A stretch of DNA of 64,000 bases from Saccharibacillus qingshengii (GCF_013185195.1 NZ_JAAZWC010000009.1:127581-191580), one strand, 5' to 3'; counted from the stretch's first letter, positions 27,073 through 36,738 are shown. Notes: a model not told the origin generated them from the letters alone. A program made the numbers and translations.

Positions 27073-27368
27073 GGACGGTATTTGGCGGTCAGACGTTCCA
27101 TGCTGATGCCGTCCGGAGTCGGATAATGTGCGATCTTGATCTGGGAGATCACGCTTGGCGCACCGGCTTCGGTCAGCGCGTCATGCATCTGCCGTACGAT
27201 CTCGAGCAGTTCCGGCAGTTCGCCTTCGAGGGTCGTTTCCAGCGCATGGACTTCGTATTTGACGCCGGAGCGCTGGATGACTTCGATCGCTTTGTCTACG
27301 TAAGGAATAGAATCTTCGCCGCTGGGCGTCTTGGGAATAACCTGAATACTGAGCAAAGTCGTGGCCAT
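27069..27368 (-). CDS. Thiamine-binding protein, MTH1187/YqgV family (DUF77)
   Basis: A 99-aa protein of the MTH1187/YkoF-like ferredoxin-fold family, which binds thiamine or a precursor in known members. Visible: ATTLLSIQVIPKTPSGEDS at the N-terminus and the segment VKYEVHALETTLEGEL. Its position inside a TPP-controlled transporter operon supports this. ATG 27368 follows GAGAGG. It overlaps the permease by 4 bp. Confidence 0.88.
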   Translation of the reverse strand: MATTLLSIQVIPKTPSGEDSIPYVDKAIEVIQRSGVKYEVHALETTLEGELPELLEIVRQMHDALTEAGAPSVISQIKIAHYPTPDGISMERLTAKYRP

Positions 27369-27476
27369 GGTCTGAGGTTCCTCTCTGTGAAAAGAAATAG
27401 GGCCGCGCGATCCGTACGGAAAAAGCGGCCGCGGTAACATAAAATTGTGTATACGGGCAGTGCGAGCTTGACTTGG

Positions 27477-28538
27477 TTACTTGGCGTCGGCCGTAGGCAG
27501 ATAGTCGTTGGTAAACGCTTTGGTGGAGTCGAATTCGCCTTCAAGCAGCTTCTGCGAACTCATCCACTCGCCGTAGTTCTTCCAGACCTCGGGTTTCTGC
27601 ATGCCCCACTGGGCCGCGTCGTCTTGATATTTCGGGCTGAGCCATTCCTGACTGGCTTTGACGAGCTTCGGATCCAGGTCGGGAACGGCCTTGACCAGAA
27701 TCTCCGCCGCTTCCGCCGGATGCTCGATCGCGTATTCGTACCCTTCGCTGGTCGCTTTCATAAACGATTTGACCAGCTCTGGATCGTCCGCGATCTGTTT
27801 CTCGTTCGTGGCGATCACCGGTGTGTAATAGTCGAGGCTGTCGGAGTAGTCTTTGACGTACAGCATGTCGATCGGCTCGCCCCGAAGTTCCGCTTCGATG
27901 CCTGTCCAGGCGTAGAAGATCCAGGCAAAATCGATATCGCGTTTGACCGCGGTGAAGAAATCGGCGTCGCCCATATTGATATTTTCCACTTTGGATACGT
28001 TGGCGCCTTCCTGATCCATAATCGATTTCATGACCGCTTCTTCGACCGGAGAACCCCAACCGCCGTAGCGTTTGCCTTCGAAGTCTTTGGGCGTCTTGAT
28101 CTTGCGGTCGGCCGGAGCGGCGAAGCCGGATGTATTATGCTGGATGACCGCGGCAAGCGAGACGAGCGGAACGCCCTGCACGCGTGCCTGCGTGATGCTC
28201 TCCTGATAGCTGACGCCAAACGGCACTTCGCCCGAAGCCACCATCTGGTCCGCTCCGCCGGCGCCCGGCTGCAGGATCGTGACGTTCAGGCCTTCTTGTT
28301 CGTAAAAACCTTGATCCACCGCGGCATACAGGCCGGTGTGGTTGGTGTTCGGCGTCCAGTCCAGCACCACGCTTACGTCGCGCAGCTTCTGCGTTTCGCC
28401 GGCCGCTTCGTTCGAGTCGCCGGTTGCGGCCGGGGCCGTACCGCCGGAACCGCCCGAGCAGGCGGTCAGCGCCAGCAGCAGTGCCGCCAGCGGAGCCGTC
28501 CACTTCATTCTTTTTCCGATCCCCTTGTGTGTGCCCAT
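27477..28538 (-). CDS. thiY: Thiamine-precursor-binding lipoprotein (ThiY/NMT1 type)
   Basis: A 353-aa substrate-binding lipoprotein (lipobox LLALTAC) of the NMT1/THI5-like family. The family start is VVLDWTPNTNHTGLYAA, followed by GFYEQEGLNVTI, and GWGSPVEEAVMKSIM. It delivers pyrimidine precursors of thiamine to ThiX/ThiZ. The first gene after the TPP riboswitch. Start taken as ATG 28538 (AAGGAG upstream); an internal ATG at 28508 is possible. Confidence 0.9.
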   Translation of the reverse strand: MGTHKGIGKRMKWTAPLAALLLALTACSGGSGGTAPAATGDSNEAAGETQKLRDVSVVLDWTPNTNHTGLYAAVDQGFYEQEGLNVTILQPGAGGADQMVASGEVPFGVSYQESITQARVQGVPLVSLAAVIQHNTSGFAAPADRKIKTPKDFEGKRYGGWGSPVEEAVMKSIMDQEGANVSKVENINMGDADFFTAVKRDIDFAWIFYAWTGIEAELRGEPIDMLYVKDYSDSLDYYTPVIATNEKQIADDPELVKSFMKATSEGYEYAIEHPAEAAEILVKAVPDLDPKLVKASQEWLSPKYQDDAAQWGMQKPEVWKNYGEWMSSQKLLEGEFDSTKAFTNDYLPTADAK

Positions 28539-28594
28539 TATTTCTCTGTCTCCTTCAAGTGGTTTGTCCGCTGCTTCATACCCGCCGGAACAAC

Positions 28595-28621
28595 AAAAAA
28601 GCGTCCCGGGATCCGGGACGC
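28595..28621 (-). terminator. TPP riboswitch terminator
   Basis: On the minus strand GCGTCCCGG pairs with CCGGGACGC (28601-28621) across a 3-nt loop and is followed by TTTTTT. It lies between the aptamer and thiY, so bound TPP would end transcription here. Confidence 0.85.
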
Positions 28622-28681
28622 GTCACGTCGATATCACTGCGGGCCTGTCCGAAAACCTCGGCAGGTCAAATCCGCTTAAAC

Positions 28682-28775
28682 GTTCCTACGCTGGCATTAC
28701 CCAGATCAGGTCTAAGGGTCAGTGTCTGCTTGGGACACACTCTCAGCCGGCCTTGCTTCCGGCACCCCCCGGGGT
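28682..28775 (-). ncRNA. TPP riboswitch (THI element)
   Basis: Read on the minus strand, the conserved blocks appear in order: GGCTGAGAG, then ACCCTTAGACCTGATCTGGG, then TAATGCCAGCGTAGGAA. These are the P2-P3 pyrimidine-sensing and P4-P5 pyrophosphate-sensing parts of the TPP aptamer. It controls thiY and the following genes. Confidence 0.96.
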
Positions 28776-28957
28776 TATGAAATTTTCGGGCTGCTATCGG
28801 AGTCATTATAGCTCTTAAAAGAAAGACTGTCCAGCGAAGGCGGAGGATCGACAGACTTCCGGTTCACTTTCGTCTATTCGGGTACTTACTAATAGAGAGA
28901 CGCGCGATGCGCTATGTTCCTCGCACTCATTTCATCTAACTTAGGAGGCTTTACACC

Positions 28958-29374
28958 ATGGACCAACAACAGCTGGAACAGAAAATCACGGAAACTTTGG
29001 AACGCAACCGTTTCGGGTCTTTCGCCACGGTCGAAGGCGGCCGTCCGAAAGTGCGTTACATGACCGTATTTAATGAAGGAATGACGATCTATCTGGTGAC
29101 AAGCGCCAAGACCCACAAGGTCGAAGAACTGGAACAGAACCCGAATGTGGCGCTCCTGCTCGGTTTTGAACAAGGCGGTACGCAGGACGAAGTCCAAGTC
29201 GAAGGTACAGCCGAAATCACGCGTGACGAAGAACTGCGCAAAAAGCTGTGGCACGATACATTCGAGCAGTGGCTCGAAGGACCGGACGATCCGAACTATG
29301 TCATCATCAAAATCACGCCTTCGCGTGCCGAATATGCCAAAAGCAAACATGAAGTCGAGGTATGGGAAGCTTAA
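28958..29374 (+). CDS. Pyridoxamine 5'-phosphate oxidase-like flavin-binding protein (general stress 26 type)
   Basis: A 138-aa split-barrel protein of the PNPOx-like/general stress protein 26 family. Blocks: FGSFATVEGGRPKVRYMTV, MTIYLVTSAKTHKVEELEQN, NVALLLGFE. Family members bind FMN or F420 and are often stress induced; substrate unknown. TTAGGAGG precedes ATG 28958. GTTCAC (28862) and GGGTAC (28880) 12 bp apart vaguely resemble a SigB promoter. A terminator follows. Confidence 0.85.
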   Translation: MDQQQLEQKITETLERNRFGSFATVEGGRPKVRYMTVFNEGMTIYLVTSAKTHKVEELEQNPNVALLLGFEQGGTQDEVQVEGTAEITRDEELRKKLWHDTFEQWLEGPDDPNYVIIKITPSRAEYAKSKHEVEVWEA

Positions 29375-29403
29375 TTTTTTCCTGCTATCGCCTTCGTTTC
29401 TTC

Positions 29404-29444
29404 AAGCCCCAAACCGGTGCCAAACTGCCGGTTTGGGGCTTTTT
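29404..29444 (+). terminator. Terminator of the flavin-binding gene
   Basis: AGCCCCAAACCGG pairs with CCGGTTTGGGGCT, followed by TTTT. Confidence 0.85.
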
Positions 29445-29635
29445 CGTATAAAAATAGGATCGATTCATCTTGAAAGTAAAGAAAACACTAAAATATAAGC
29501 CGAAAGAACCCGATTCTAGTAGAGGGAAGTTGGGTAATAGGAGAAGATTATTCAGCTTGCTGTCTAGGTTGAATGGACCGGTTTTTTTGTCGGAGTGGAG
29601 CAGTCATCATTACAAGTTTGGGGGGTTCCTTCAAT

Positions 29636-30676
29636 ATGGAGCATATATGCAGCAGCTGTCAGCCGGTAAGACCCATCGAAGATTGGGGAACCGTTTATTT
29701 GCGTCCCGTGACGGATATGCTAAATCGGCTTGTGGAAGATCGCAATTGGAAAACAGGGCGAAACGGCTATGAGAGCGGCGTTCTCTTTTTTTCATATACG
29801 AGCAAAGAGCAGTTTCTGGAGATGGCGGAATGGCTGAACAGCCTGCCCGTTGAGTGGACCGATCCGCTGCAGGTGAAGATCTGCGGGGAACAAGATTCTC
29901 CGATGATGCTTCCTTGGCTGCCTTTCTCCCAGATTGCCGCGCGTTTTCAGAATATGGATATGGTAAGTATCATCACGCAGGAAAGATTTACGAGCTTCAT
30001 GCAGCCGATCGTCAATGATCGGGAATCGATTGTCGCGTATGAGTTCCTGCTGCGCGCCGCTCCCGGCGAAGAACCGTTTAACCCGTTCGAGCTGTTCGAC
30101 GTCGCCCGGCGTACCGGCATGCATTCGTTCCTCGACCGGGCGGCGCGGATTGCGGCGATTCGCCGAAGCGCGGAAGTCCTGCCAAGAGGCGTCAAACGGT
30201 TTATCAACTTCCTGCCGTCTTCGATCTACAATCCCGATTACTGCCTGAAGCATACGTTCGCCGCTATTCAGCGTTACGAACTGGACCCGCAGGATTTCGT
30301 GTTCGAAGTGGTGGAGACGGAGCGGATCAGCGATATGCCGCATCTGCAGCGGATCTTCAACGTCTATCGGTCGCGCGGCGTATTAGTGGCGCTGGACGAT
30401 GTAGGGTCGGGCTATTCGACGCCGGAAGTCCTGGCCAACCTGAAACCGGATTTCGTCAAAATCGACCGGGGACTGATCGACCGCTGCGACGAATCTTCCG
30501 ACAAACAGCGCCGGATCGAAGAGATCGTGGCGATCTCTGCGGGCTTTGGCGGGGTGGTTCTGGCGGAAGGCGTCGAACGGCGCGAAGAGTACGAGTTCTG
30601 CCGCAGCCGGGGAATCTCGCTTGCGCAGGGGTATTTGTTCGGTCGTCCATCCGCCGAGCCGATCGCGATCGGTTAA
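29636..30676 (+). CDS. EAL-domain c-di-GMP phosphodiesterase
   Basis: A 346-aa cytosolic protein with an EAL domain in residues 110-345. Catalytic signatures are largely intact: YEFLLR (for EALLR), NFLPS, FEVVETE, LDDVGSGYSTPE (for DDFGTGYSSL), VKIDR, AEGVE and QGYLFGRP. It should hydrolyse cyclic di-GMP. The first 110 residues include a CSSC pair and a domain I do not recognise. ATG 29636 follows a run of G (29620-29625); a longer in-frame start at 29573 has no ribosome site. Confidence 0.85.
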   Translation: MEHICSSCQPVRPIEDWGTVYLRPVTDMLNRLVEDRNWKTGRNGYESGVLFFSYTSKEQFLEMAEWLNSLPVEWTDPLQVKICGEQDSPMMLPWLPFSQIAARFQNMDMVSIITQERFTSFMQPIVNDRESIVAYEFLLRAAPGEEPFNPFELFDVARRTGMHSFLDRAARIAAIRRSAEVLPRGVKRFINFLPSSIYNPDYCLKHTFAAIQRYELDPQDFVFEVVETERISDMPHLQRIFNVYRSRGVLVALDDVGSGYSTPEVLANLKPDFVKIDRGLIDRCDESSDKQRRIEEIVAISAGFGGVVLAEGVERREEYEFCRSRGISLAQGYLFGRPSAEPIAIG

Positions 30677-30703
30677 TCTTCGCCGGATAGAAGAGGTTAT
30701 GCC

Positions 30704-30775
30704 GGAGAAGCCTGCAATCGGGGCTTCTCCCTATTTGAGTGCAGGCGGATCCGCTTTTTTGCGGGTCCGCCTTTT
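30704..30775 (+). terminator. Two tandem terminator hairpins after the EAL gene
   Basis: GGAGAAGCC (30704-30712) with GGCTTCTCC (30722-30730), then GGCGGATCCGC (30744-30754) with GCGGGTCCGCC (30761-30771) followed by TTTT. Confidence 0.75.
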
Positions 30776-30941
30776 GGCTGTGCGCTTGGATCCCGGAACA
30801 AGGCTGCCGTTTCCGTACCGGTATCTCCTGCGAATTTCACACCGGTAAGGCGTTTATGGTAAATTGGGAAGATGTGCGCGGCGCCGGCCTGCCGGTGCCT
30901 GGAAGCGAGCACAAGTATACATAGAAGAAAGTGGGAGAGAA

Positions 30942-31754
30942 ATGGAAGAAACCTGGCTGTGGCTGAAGTACCTGATTCTGGGCATCGTACAGGGGGCGAC
31001 CGAACCGATCCCCGTCTCGTCCAGCGGTCATCTCATCGTTGCGCAGCGTCTGCTCGGCGTGGACCAGGCGGGCCTGACGTTTGAAATCTTGACGAATACG
31101 GCCTCGCTGATCGCGATTATGTTTATTTACCGGCATGACATCGGGAGACTGATTAGGGGAAGCTGGACGTATATGCGCACCCGGGACGCGGCCTACAAAT
31201 CAGATTTTATGTTCGCCTTGTATGTCGTGATCGGTACGATCCCGGCAGTCGTGATCGGCCTGCTGTTCAAAGACTGGATCGAAGCCACGTTCTCCTCCGT
31301 CAAGACGGTTGCGATTGCCCTGCTGTTCACCGGCCTTGCGCTGTGGCTGATCCGCAATATGCGCGGGCGCAAGCAGGACGGGGATCTGAAATTCCGAGAT
31401 GCCCTGCTGGTCGGTCTGGCGCAGGCGGTGGCTCTGATCCCGGGCGTCAGCCGCTCCGGTTCGACCGTTATCGCGTCGATCGCGACGGGGATGAAGCAGG
31501 ATACGGCGTTGCGCTTCTCGTTTATGCTCTATATCCCGATCAGTCTGGGCGCGATTGTCCTGGGCCTGCCGGACATCATCGAAGCGTCCGACGCCCCCGG
31601 CATGCTGCTGCCTTATGTGCTTGCGTTCTTTGCGACCCTGATCGTGACCTACTTCGCGATGAAGTGGTTTATGGGCATCATGGCCAAAGGCAATCTGAAG
31701 TATTTCTCTTATTACTGCTTTGTGGTCGGGATTTTGTTGTTGATCTTCTTGTAG
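30942..31754 (+). CDS. uppP: Undecaprenyl-diphosphatase UppP (BacA)
   Basis: A 270-aa integral membrane phosphatase that recycles the undecaprenyl lipid carrier for cell-wall synthesis; it can confer bacitracin tolerance. Signatures: GIVQGATEPIPVSSSGHL near the N-terminus (family EgxTEfLPvSSsGH) and ALIPGVSRSGSTV in the middle, holding the catalytic Glu, His and Arg. About eight helices. GTGGGAGAG precedes ATG 30942. Single gene with its own terminator. Confidence 0.95.
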   Translation: MEETWLWLKYLILGIVQGATEPIPVSSSGHLIVAQRLLGVDQAGLTFEILTNTASLIAIMFIYRHDIGRLIRGSWTYMRTRDAAYKSDFMFALYVVIGTIPAVVIGLLFKDWIEATFSSVKTVAIALLFTGLALWLIRNMRGRKQDGDLKFRDALLVGLAQAVALIPGVSRSGSTVIASIATGMKQDTALRFSFMLYIPISLGAIVLGLPDIIEASDAPGMLLPYVLAFFATLIVTYFAMKWFMGIMAKGNLKYFSYYCFVVGILLLIFL

Positions 31755-31759
31755 GATTT

Positions 31760-31797
31760 AAAAAGCGCGCTTCTCCGGATGGAGGAGCGCGCTTTTT
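31760..31797 (+). terminator. Terminator of uppP
   Basis: AAAAAGCGCGCT..CTCC pairs with GGAG..AGCGCGCTTTTT just after the stop. It may also serve the convergent nad operon. Confidence 0.85.
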
Positions 31798-31885
31798 GGG
31801 TTTACGGCGATGCGCGCCCTTCCCGGGCGCGGTCGCGGTAATCTAAGCCTGGCGGCATAACCCGTCAGGCTCTTACTCTCAAGTC

Positions 31886-32992
31886 TCACACATGCTCGAA
31901 CATCCGCTCCAGCGCCGCTTTGGCGTCTTCGGCAATCGCTACGGGGACTTTGATGATGCCGGTGGCTTCGCCGCGGTCGATACATTCCAGGGACCAGAGC
32001 AGATGCGGCAGATCGATCCGGTTCATGGTCAGGCACGGGCACATGTCTGGGTTGAGCGACACGATTTGTTGATTCGGGTGCTGGGCGGCCAGGCGGCGGA
32101 CCAGGTTCATCTCGGTACCGACGGCCCATTTGGTGCCGGCCGGCGCTTCGTTGATCCGGTCGATGATGTATTTGGTGGAACCAGCATCGTCTGCCGCGAT
32201 CACGACGTCATGCGTACATTCGGGATGCACGATGACGCGGATGTCGGGGTCTCGGCGTTTCATGTCCGCGATCTGCGCGGTGGTGAATTTCTCGTGGACC
32301 GAGCAGTGGCCTTTCCACAGGATGATCCGGATCTGCTCTGGGTCTTTGTCGGTGAGCAGGCGCTGCGCATAAGGGTCCCATACCGCCATCTCGTCCAGCG
32401 GAATCCCGAGCTGATAAGCGGTATTGCGTCCCAAATGCTGATCCGGCAGGAACAAGATCCGTTTGCGCTGCTTCAAGGCCCATTCGATGACCTGGCGGGC
32501 ATTGGACGACGTGACGGTCGCGCCGCCGTGGCGTCCGACGAACGCTTTGATCTCGGCGGTCGAGTTGACGTAGGTCAGCGGCAGGATCGTATCGCCGACC
32601 TGTTCGGTCAGCAGGCGCCAGGCTTGCTCGGTCTGGACGATATTCGCCATGTCCGCCATGGAACATCCGGCCCGCTGGTCGGGCAGGATCACATGCTGGT
32701 GTTCCTGGGTCAGAATGTCGCACGTCTCGGCCATAAAATGCACGCCGCAGAACACGATATGACGAGCCTTGGTATTCAGGGAAGCCAGCCGGGCAAGCTC
32801 AAGCGAATCTCCGGTCACATCGGCAAACTGAATGACTTCGTCGCGCTGATAATGATGCCCAGGAATGAGCAGTTCGTCGCCGTATTTCTGTTTGATCTCC
32901 CGAACCCGGCGTTCCATTTCCGCAATGGGAATCTCGCGGTATGCATCGGGCATCAGTTGATATTGAGGCATTAATTCGTTAAAGATGGACAT
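31886..32992 (-). CDS. nadA: Quinolinate synthase NadA
   Basis: A 368-aa [4Fe-4S] enzyme that condenses iminoaspartate with dihydroxyacetone phosphate to quinolinate. Cluster cysteines are in [13 protein letters not shown], in the HPECTHDV block, and in [25 protein letters not shown] is the N-terminal signature and [10 protein letters not shown] the substrate loop. Last gene of nadB-nadC-nadA. Its start overlaps the nadC end by 22 bp, and CAGGAG lies inside nadC. Confidence 0.97.
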   Translation of the reverse strand: MSIFNELMPQYQLMPDAYREIPIAEMERRVREIKQKYGDELLIPGHHYQRDEVIQFADVTGDSLELARLASLNTKARHIVFCGVHFMAETCDILTQEHQHVILPDQRAGCSMADMANIVQTEQAWRLLTEQVGDTILPLTYVNSTAEIKAFVGRHGGATVTSSNARQVIEWALKQRKRILFLPDQHLGRNTAYQLGIPLDEMAVWDPYAQRLLTDKDPEQIRIILWKGHCSVHEKFTTAQIADMKRRDPDIRVIVHPECTHDVVIAADDAGSTKYIIDRINEAPAGTKWAVGTEMNLVRRLAAQHPNQQIVSLNPDMCPCLTMNRIDLPHLLWSLECIDRGEATGIIKVPVAIAEDAKAALERMFEHV

Positions 32993-33861
32993 GAAGTCTC
33001 CTGCCTTTCCGCTGTCGGTCCACGTTCGGGATCCGGGATGATATCCATGCTGATGTCGAGGCTCGCTGCCGAGTGGGTGAGGAATCCGAGTGAAATATAA
33101 TGGACGCCCGAGTCTCTGTACGTATGCAGAGTGTTCAGATCGATGCCGCCGGAAGCCTCCGTAATGATGGAAGGCGGCGTGATACGGGCAAAGCGGGTGA
33201 CGGTATCCGGGTCGCAGTTATCGAACATGATGATATCCGCGCCGGCGGCAATCGCTTCCTGCAGCTGTTCTTCGTCTTCGATCTCGACCTCGATTTTGAC
33301 CATATGACCGTGACGCGCCTGGGCTTTGGCGACGGCGGCCGCGATCGAGCCTTCCGCCGCGATATGGTTGTCCTTGATCATGATGCCGTCGTACAAGCCG
33401 AACCGGTGGTTATAGCCGCCGCCCGCAGTGACCGCGTGTTTTTCCAGCATGCGCAGTCCGGGTGTCGTCTTGCGGGTATCGCAGATCCGAATGGACGGAT
33501 CGTTTAGCGCCTCGATCGCCCGCCGGGTCGCCGTGGCGATACCCGACATCCGCTGCAGCAGATTCAAGGCGACCCGTTCCCCGGTCAGCAGATTTGACGG
33601 ACTGCCTTCGAGCGCGGCGATCGTGTCACCGGGTGCGATAGCATCTCCGTCCTGCTTAAGCAGGGTGACGCGGATCTCCGGATCGAGCAGGGCAAAAGCT
33701 TCGCGAATGACGTCGACGCCGGCCAGAATCCCGTGCTGCTTGGCATGGATGATCGCCCGCTGCGGCCCGGAATCCGAGATCAGCTGCGCGCTGAGATCGC
33801 CGCTGCCGATATCCTCCATATAGAAATGTTCCAGCATTTTTCTCAAAGCGATACGCTGCAT
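32971..33861 (-). CDS. nadC: Quinolinate phosphoribosyltransferase (decarboxylating) NadC
   Basis: A 296-aa enzyme making nicotinate mononucleotide from quinolinate and PRPP. Signatures: [44 protein letters not shown] (PRPP/quinolinate site), [20 protein letters not shown] and [11 protein letters not shown] 33861 chosen with AAAGGA upstream; it overlaps nadB by 19 bp. The C-terminal 15 residues past the usual end are polar. Confidence 0.96.
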   Translation of the reverse strand: MQRIALRKMLEHFYMEDIGSGDLSAQLISDSGPQRAIIHAKQHGILAGVDVIREAFALLDPEIRVTLLKQDGDAIAPGDTIAALEGSPSNLLTGERVALNLLQRMSGIATATRRAIEALNDPSIRICDTRKTTPGLRMLEKHAVTAGGGYNHRFGLYDGIMIKDNHIAAEGSIAAAVAKAQARHGHMVKIEVEIEDEEQLQEAIAAGADIIMFDNCDPDTVTRFARITPPSIITEASGGIDLNTLHTYRDSGVHYISLGFLTHSAASLDISMDIIPDPERGPTAERQETSCPSLTN

Positions 33862-35435
33862 GCTCGGATTGTCCTTTCTTTTTGCAAAATGGGGGCTGAC
33901 TTGTGCGTATGGGTAATCGTTCGACCCGACCACTCGGGATCGAGCCGTACCGGATAATCTTCCCGATAATGGGCGCCTCGGCTCTCCGTACGCAGCAGGG
34001 CGGAGCGGACGACGAGCCGGGCAAGCTGCCACAGACGGGCCAACTCCGCTTGTTCGCGGCTGAGGTCCGAGAGAGGCACGAAGTCGGTCGGCAGGGTCTG
34101 CAGCCAGTGTGCCAACTGTTCGAGTCCTGCGGCATGGCGCACGATCGAAGCATGCAGGCTCATCTGCCGCTGAAGTTCGGCAAGTGCGACCCGCGGAACT
34201 TCGAGCGCGTCTTCCGAGCGGGCCGCCGGAGCCTTCTCTAGCACCGGATGCGCTTCGCCGGCATGCGGCCGCATCGCATAGTCGAAGCTGTGCCGCGCCG
34301 CTCTGCGGCCGACGACCAGCGCTTCGAGCAGCGAATTGCTGGCCAGTCGGTTCGCTCCGTGAAGGCCGGTACAGGCCGCTTCCCCGATCGCATACAAGCC
34401 GGGAACGCCGGTAGCGCCCGAAGCATCGACCTGGATTCCGCCCATCATGAAATGCATGCCGGGAACGACGGGAATCCGGCCGGATTCCACGTCGATGCCC
34501 GCCTGCTGCAGAATGCCGGTAATGGTCGGAAACCGCTCGCGAAAATGTTCGCAGCCGCGAATATCCAAATAGACGTTCCGGCCGCGCTGCATCTGTTCGT
34601 GAATCGCCCGGGCCACAATATCCCGCGGCGCGAGATCGCCGAGCGGATGACGGCCTGCCATGATCGGCACGTCGTCTTCATCCCGCAGTACGCCGCCTTC
34701 CCCTCGGACTGCCTCGGAGATCAAGCCGTAGGTTGTGCCATTTTTCACCAATACGGTCGGATGAAACTGCATGAATTCCAGATCGCACAATTCGGCTCCC
34801 GCTTCGTAAGCCAGCATCAGACCGTCTCCCGTGATCCCGGAGCTGCCGGTGTAATGGGCATACAGACTGCCGCATCCGCCGCTTGCCAGCACGATCGCGT
34901 CCGCCCGAAACTCGGTCAGTCGGCCTTCGTGCAGAGCCAGAACCCCGGTGCAGCGGCCTTCTTCGACGATAAGCTTCAACGCGGTTGCCTGCTCGACGAC
35001 CGAAGCGCGTCCGGCGGTTCGGGTCAGCAGGTATTCCATCAGCACCCGGCCGGTGGCATCTCCGCCCGCATGAAAGATCCGGTGGAACGAGTGCGCTCCT
35101 TCCAGGCCGAGCCGGATCCGGTTCCGGGCATCGCGGTCGAAAGGAAATCCGCCCTGCGCCAACTGCCCGATCAGGCGGCTGCCTTCGGACAGCAGCTCCG
35201 CCGCGAGAGCGGAATCGCTGTGACCGTCTCCGGCCGTCAGCGTATCCTGCACATGCGAGTCGACCGAATCTTCCGGCAGACGGACGGCGGCGATACCGCC
35301 CTGGGCGAACATGGAGTTGCCGCCCCGGACCGAATCTTTGGTCAGAAGCTGTACCCGGCAGCCTGCGGGCAGTGCGTCGATCAGCGAGAGGGCTGCCGCT
35401 CCGGCTCCGACAATCAGTACGGATGGCTTGGACAA
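33843..35435 (-). CDS. nadB: L-aspartate oxidase NadB
   Basis: A 530-aa flavoprotein oxidising L-aspartate to iminoaspartate, the first step of NAD synthesis. FAD motif VLIVGAGAAALSLIDAL, then GGNSMFAQGGIAAV, HSFHRIFHAGGDATG, SEAVRGEGG, MHFMMGGIQVD and ANRLASNSLLEALV. Start taken as TTG 35435, because GAGGGG lies 7 nt upstream; a GTG at 35450 lacks a ribosome site. First gene of the operon and divergent from nifS. Confidence 0.94.
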   Translation of the reverse strand: MSKPSVLIVGAGAAALSLIDALPAGCRVQLLTKDSVRGGNSMFAQGGIAAVRLPEDSVDSHVQDTLTAGDGHSDSALAAELLSEGSRLIGQLAQGGFPFDRDARNRIRLGLEGAHSFHRIFHAGGDATGRVLMEYLLTRTAGRASVVEQATALKLIVEEGRCTGVLALHEGRLTEFRADAIVLASGGCGSLYAHYTGSSGITGDGLMLAYEAGAELCDLEFMQFHPTVLVKNGTTYGLISEAVRGEGGVLRDEDDVPIMAGRHPLGDLAPRDIVARAIHEQMQRGRNVYLDIRGCEHFRERFPTITGILQQAGIDVESGRIPVVPGMHFMMGGIQVDASGATGVPGLYAIGEAACTGLHGANRLASNSLLEALVVGRRAARHSFDYAMRPHAGEAHPVLEKAPAARSEDALEVPRVALAELQRQMSLHASIVRHAAGLEQLAHWLQTLPTDFVPLSDLSREQAELARLWQLARLVVRSALLRTESRGAHYREDYPVRLDPEWSGRTITHTHKSAPILQKERTIRACSVSL

Positions 35436-35479
35436 GGTCGATCCCCTCACTTTCGTAGAATGTTTACAAGTTTAATTGC

Positions 35480-35495
35480 AGGTGTCTTGACACCT
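35480..35495. promoter_or_regulatory. Probable NadR (NiaR) operator
   Basis: AGGTGTC-TT-GACACCT is a perfect 7-bp palindrome in the nadB-nifS divergent region. It overlaps the -35 of the nifS promoter. NadR of this type represses both operons when nicotinate is plentiful; assigning this site to it is inference from location. Confidence 0.7.
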
Positions 35496-35516
35496 ATATT
35501 TACATAAACATAAACT
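35487..35516 (+). promoter_or_regulatory. nifS-nadR promoter
   Basis: TTGACA (35487-35492), 18-bp spacer, TAAACT (35511-35516). The -35 is the right arm of the palindrome. Confidence 0.6.
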
Positions 35517-35571
35517 AAACTCAAGTCCATTTTCATAAATCGCTGGATTTATGCCGGAAAAGAGGTTAGGA

Positions 35572-36732
35572 ATGATTTATTTGGATTACGCGGCGTCTTC
35601 GCCTCTGTGCGAGGAAGCTTTACAAACATTAATGACCATGAGCCGGGATGTATATGCGAACGCAAGCAGTCTGCATGACGGGGGAGGGCGCGCTGCCCAT
35701 ATCGTGGAACGAAGCCGGGAATTCGTGGCCGGATTGATCGGTGGGCACCCGGACGGCCTGTTCTTCACGGGCGGCGGCACGGAGTCGAATATCCTGGCGA
35801 TTCAGTCGTTGGCCGGGGCGCTGCCGCCGGGCCGCCGACATATTCTGATCTCCGCGCTGGAACATCATTCGGTCAAGCTCGCGGCTGCCGGACTGGTCCC
35901 GCTCGGATACGAGGTCGAAGTGATTGCGCCGGATGCGTCGGGACGGATCGGTCCCGGGCAGATCGAGCCGCTGCTTCGGCCCGGTACCGGTCTGGTCTCG
36001 GTGCAGCACGCCAATTCGGAAACGGGACTTGTGCAGGATCTGCCTGCGATCGGCGCTTTTTTGCATGAACGGGGTATTCTCCTGCATAGCGATGCCGTAC
36101 AGTCTTTTGGGAAAATCGGCTTCTCCGTCCGGGAGCTGGAGGTGGATGCCCTGTCTGTCTCGGCCCACAAAGTACAGGGACCCAAAGGCGTAGGCGCGGT
36201 CTATATCCGCCCCGGCGTGCCGTTTGCTCCGCTGTATCCGGGGACGCTGCATGAGAGCGGCTTCCGGCCGGGCACGGTCAATGTGCCGGGCATTGCCGCT
36301 TTTGCCGCCGCTGCCGTCTACACATGCGGGCAGCGGGAAGAGCGGACGCAGCAGTATCGCCGCCTGAGGCAGCATCTGAAGCAGCAGTTCCAGGCTTGCG
36401 GCCTGTCCGCCTACCTGGTGGTTGACCGGCTGCCGGGAGGAGAAGTGAATGTGCTGCCCCATATCGCAGGCTGCGCCGGCTTGGGATACGAAGGGCAGTA
36501 TGTTATGCTGGAATGCAATCGAAAAGGCATCTGCATCTCGACAGGGAGCGCCTGTTCTTCGGGGCATCACACCGTTCCGGATACGCTGGTCTCGCTGGGA
36601 TTGTCGGAAGGGGAAGGCCATTCGTTTTTCCGGATTTCATTCGGCCCCGATACGACGACGCAGCATCTGGACCTTTTGGTGCAGACCCTGCACGAACTGG
36701 AGCAAACCAAAAAAGAAGGGAGTTTCTTGTGA
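35572..36732 (+). CDS. nifS: NifS-like cysteine desulfurase of the NAD locus
   Basis: A 386-aa PLP enzyme taking sulfur from cysteine, in this context to build the Fe-S cluster of NadA. Seen: IYLDYAASSPL, the PLP lysine in SVSAHKVQGPKGVGA, HANSETG, HSDAVQ and active-site Cys in STGSACSSG. ATG 35572 follows AGAGG by 6 nt. It is 6 bp upstream of nadR, the same arrangement as in Bacillus subtilis. Confidence 0.93.
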   Translation: MIYLDYAASSPLCEEALQTLMTMSRDVYANASSLHDGGGRAAHIVERSREFVAGLIGGHPDGLFFTGGGTESNILAIQSLAGALPPGRRHILISALEHHSVKLAAAGLVPLGYEVEVIAPDASGRIGPGQIEPLLRPGTGLVSVQHANSETGLVQDLPAIGAFLHERGILLHSDAVQSFGKIGFSVRELEVDALSVSAHKVQGPKGVGAVYIRPGVPFAPLYPGTLHESGFRPGTVNVPGIAAFAAAAVYTCGQREERTQQYRRLRQHLKQQFQACGLSAYLVVDRLPGGEVNVLPHIAGCAGLGYEGQYVMLECNRKGICISTGSACSSGHHTVPDTLVSLGLSEGEGHSFFRISFGPDTTTQHLDLLVQTLHELEQTKKEGSFL

Positions 36733-36738
36733 ATTCCT

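Noticed and set aside
25352-28538. Nitrate or sulfonate transporter
   Set aside because: The ATPase and permease resemble that class, but the TPP aptamer, the NMT1-type receptor and the MTH1187 protein point to thiamine precursors.
28862-28885. SigB promoter before the flavin-binding gene
   Set aside because: Only partial matches (GTTCAC / GGGTAC) and 12-bp spacing. Mentioned in the gene entry but not called as a feature.
29445-29635. c-di-GMP riboswitch upstream of the EAL gene
   Set aside because: The conserved GEMM junction and tetraloop-receptor sequences are not found; only a G-run and an AT-rich leader are visible.
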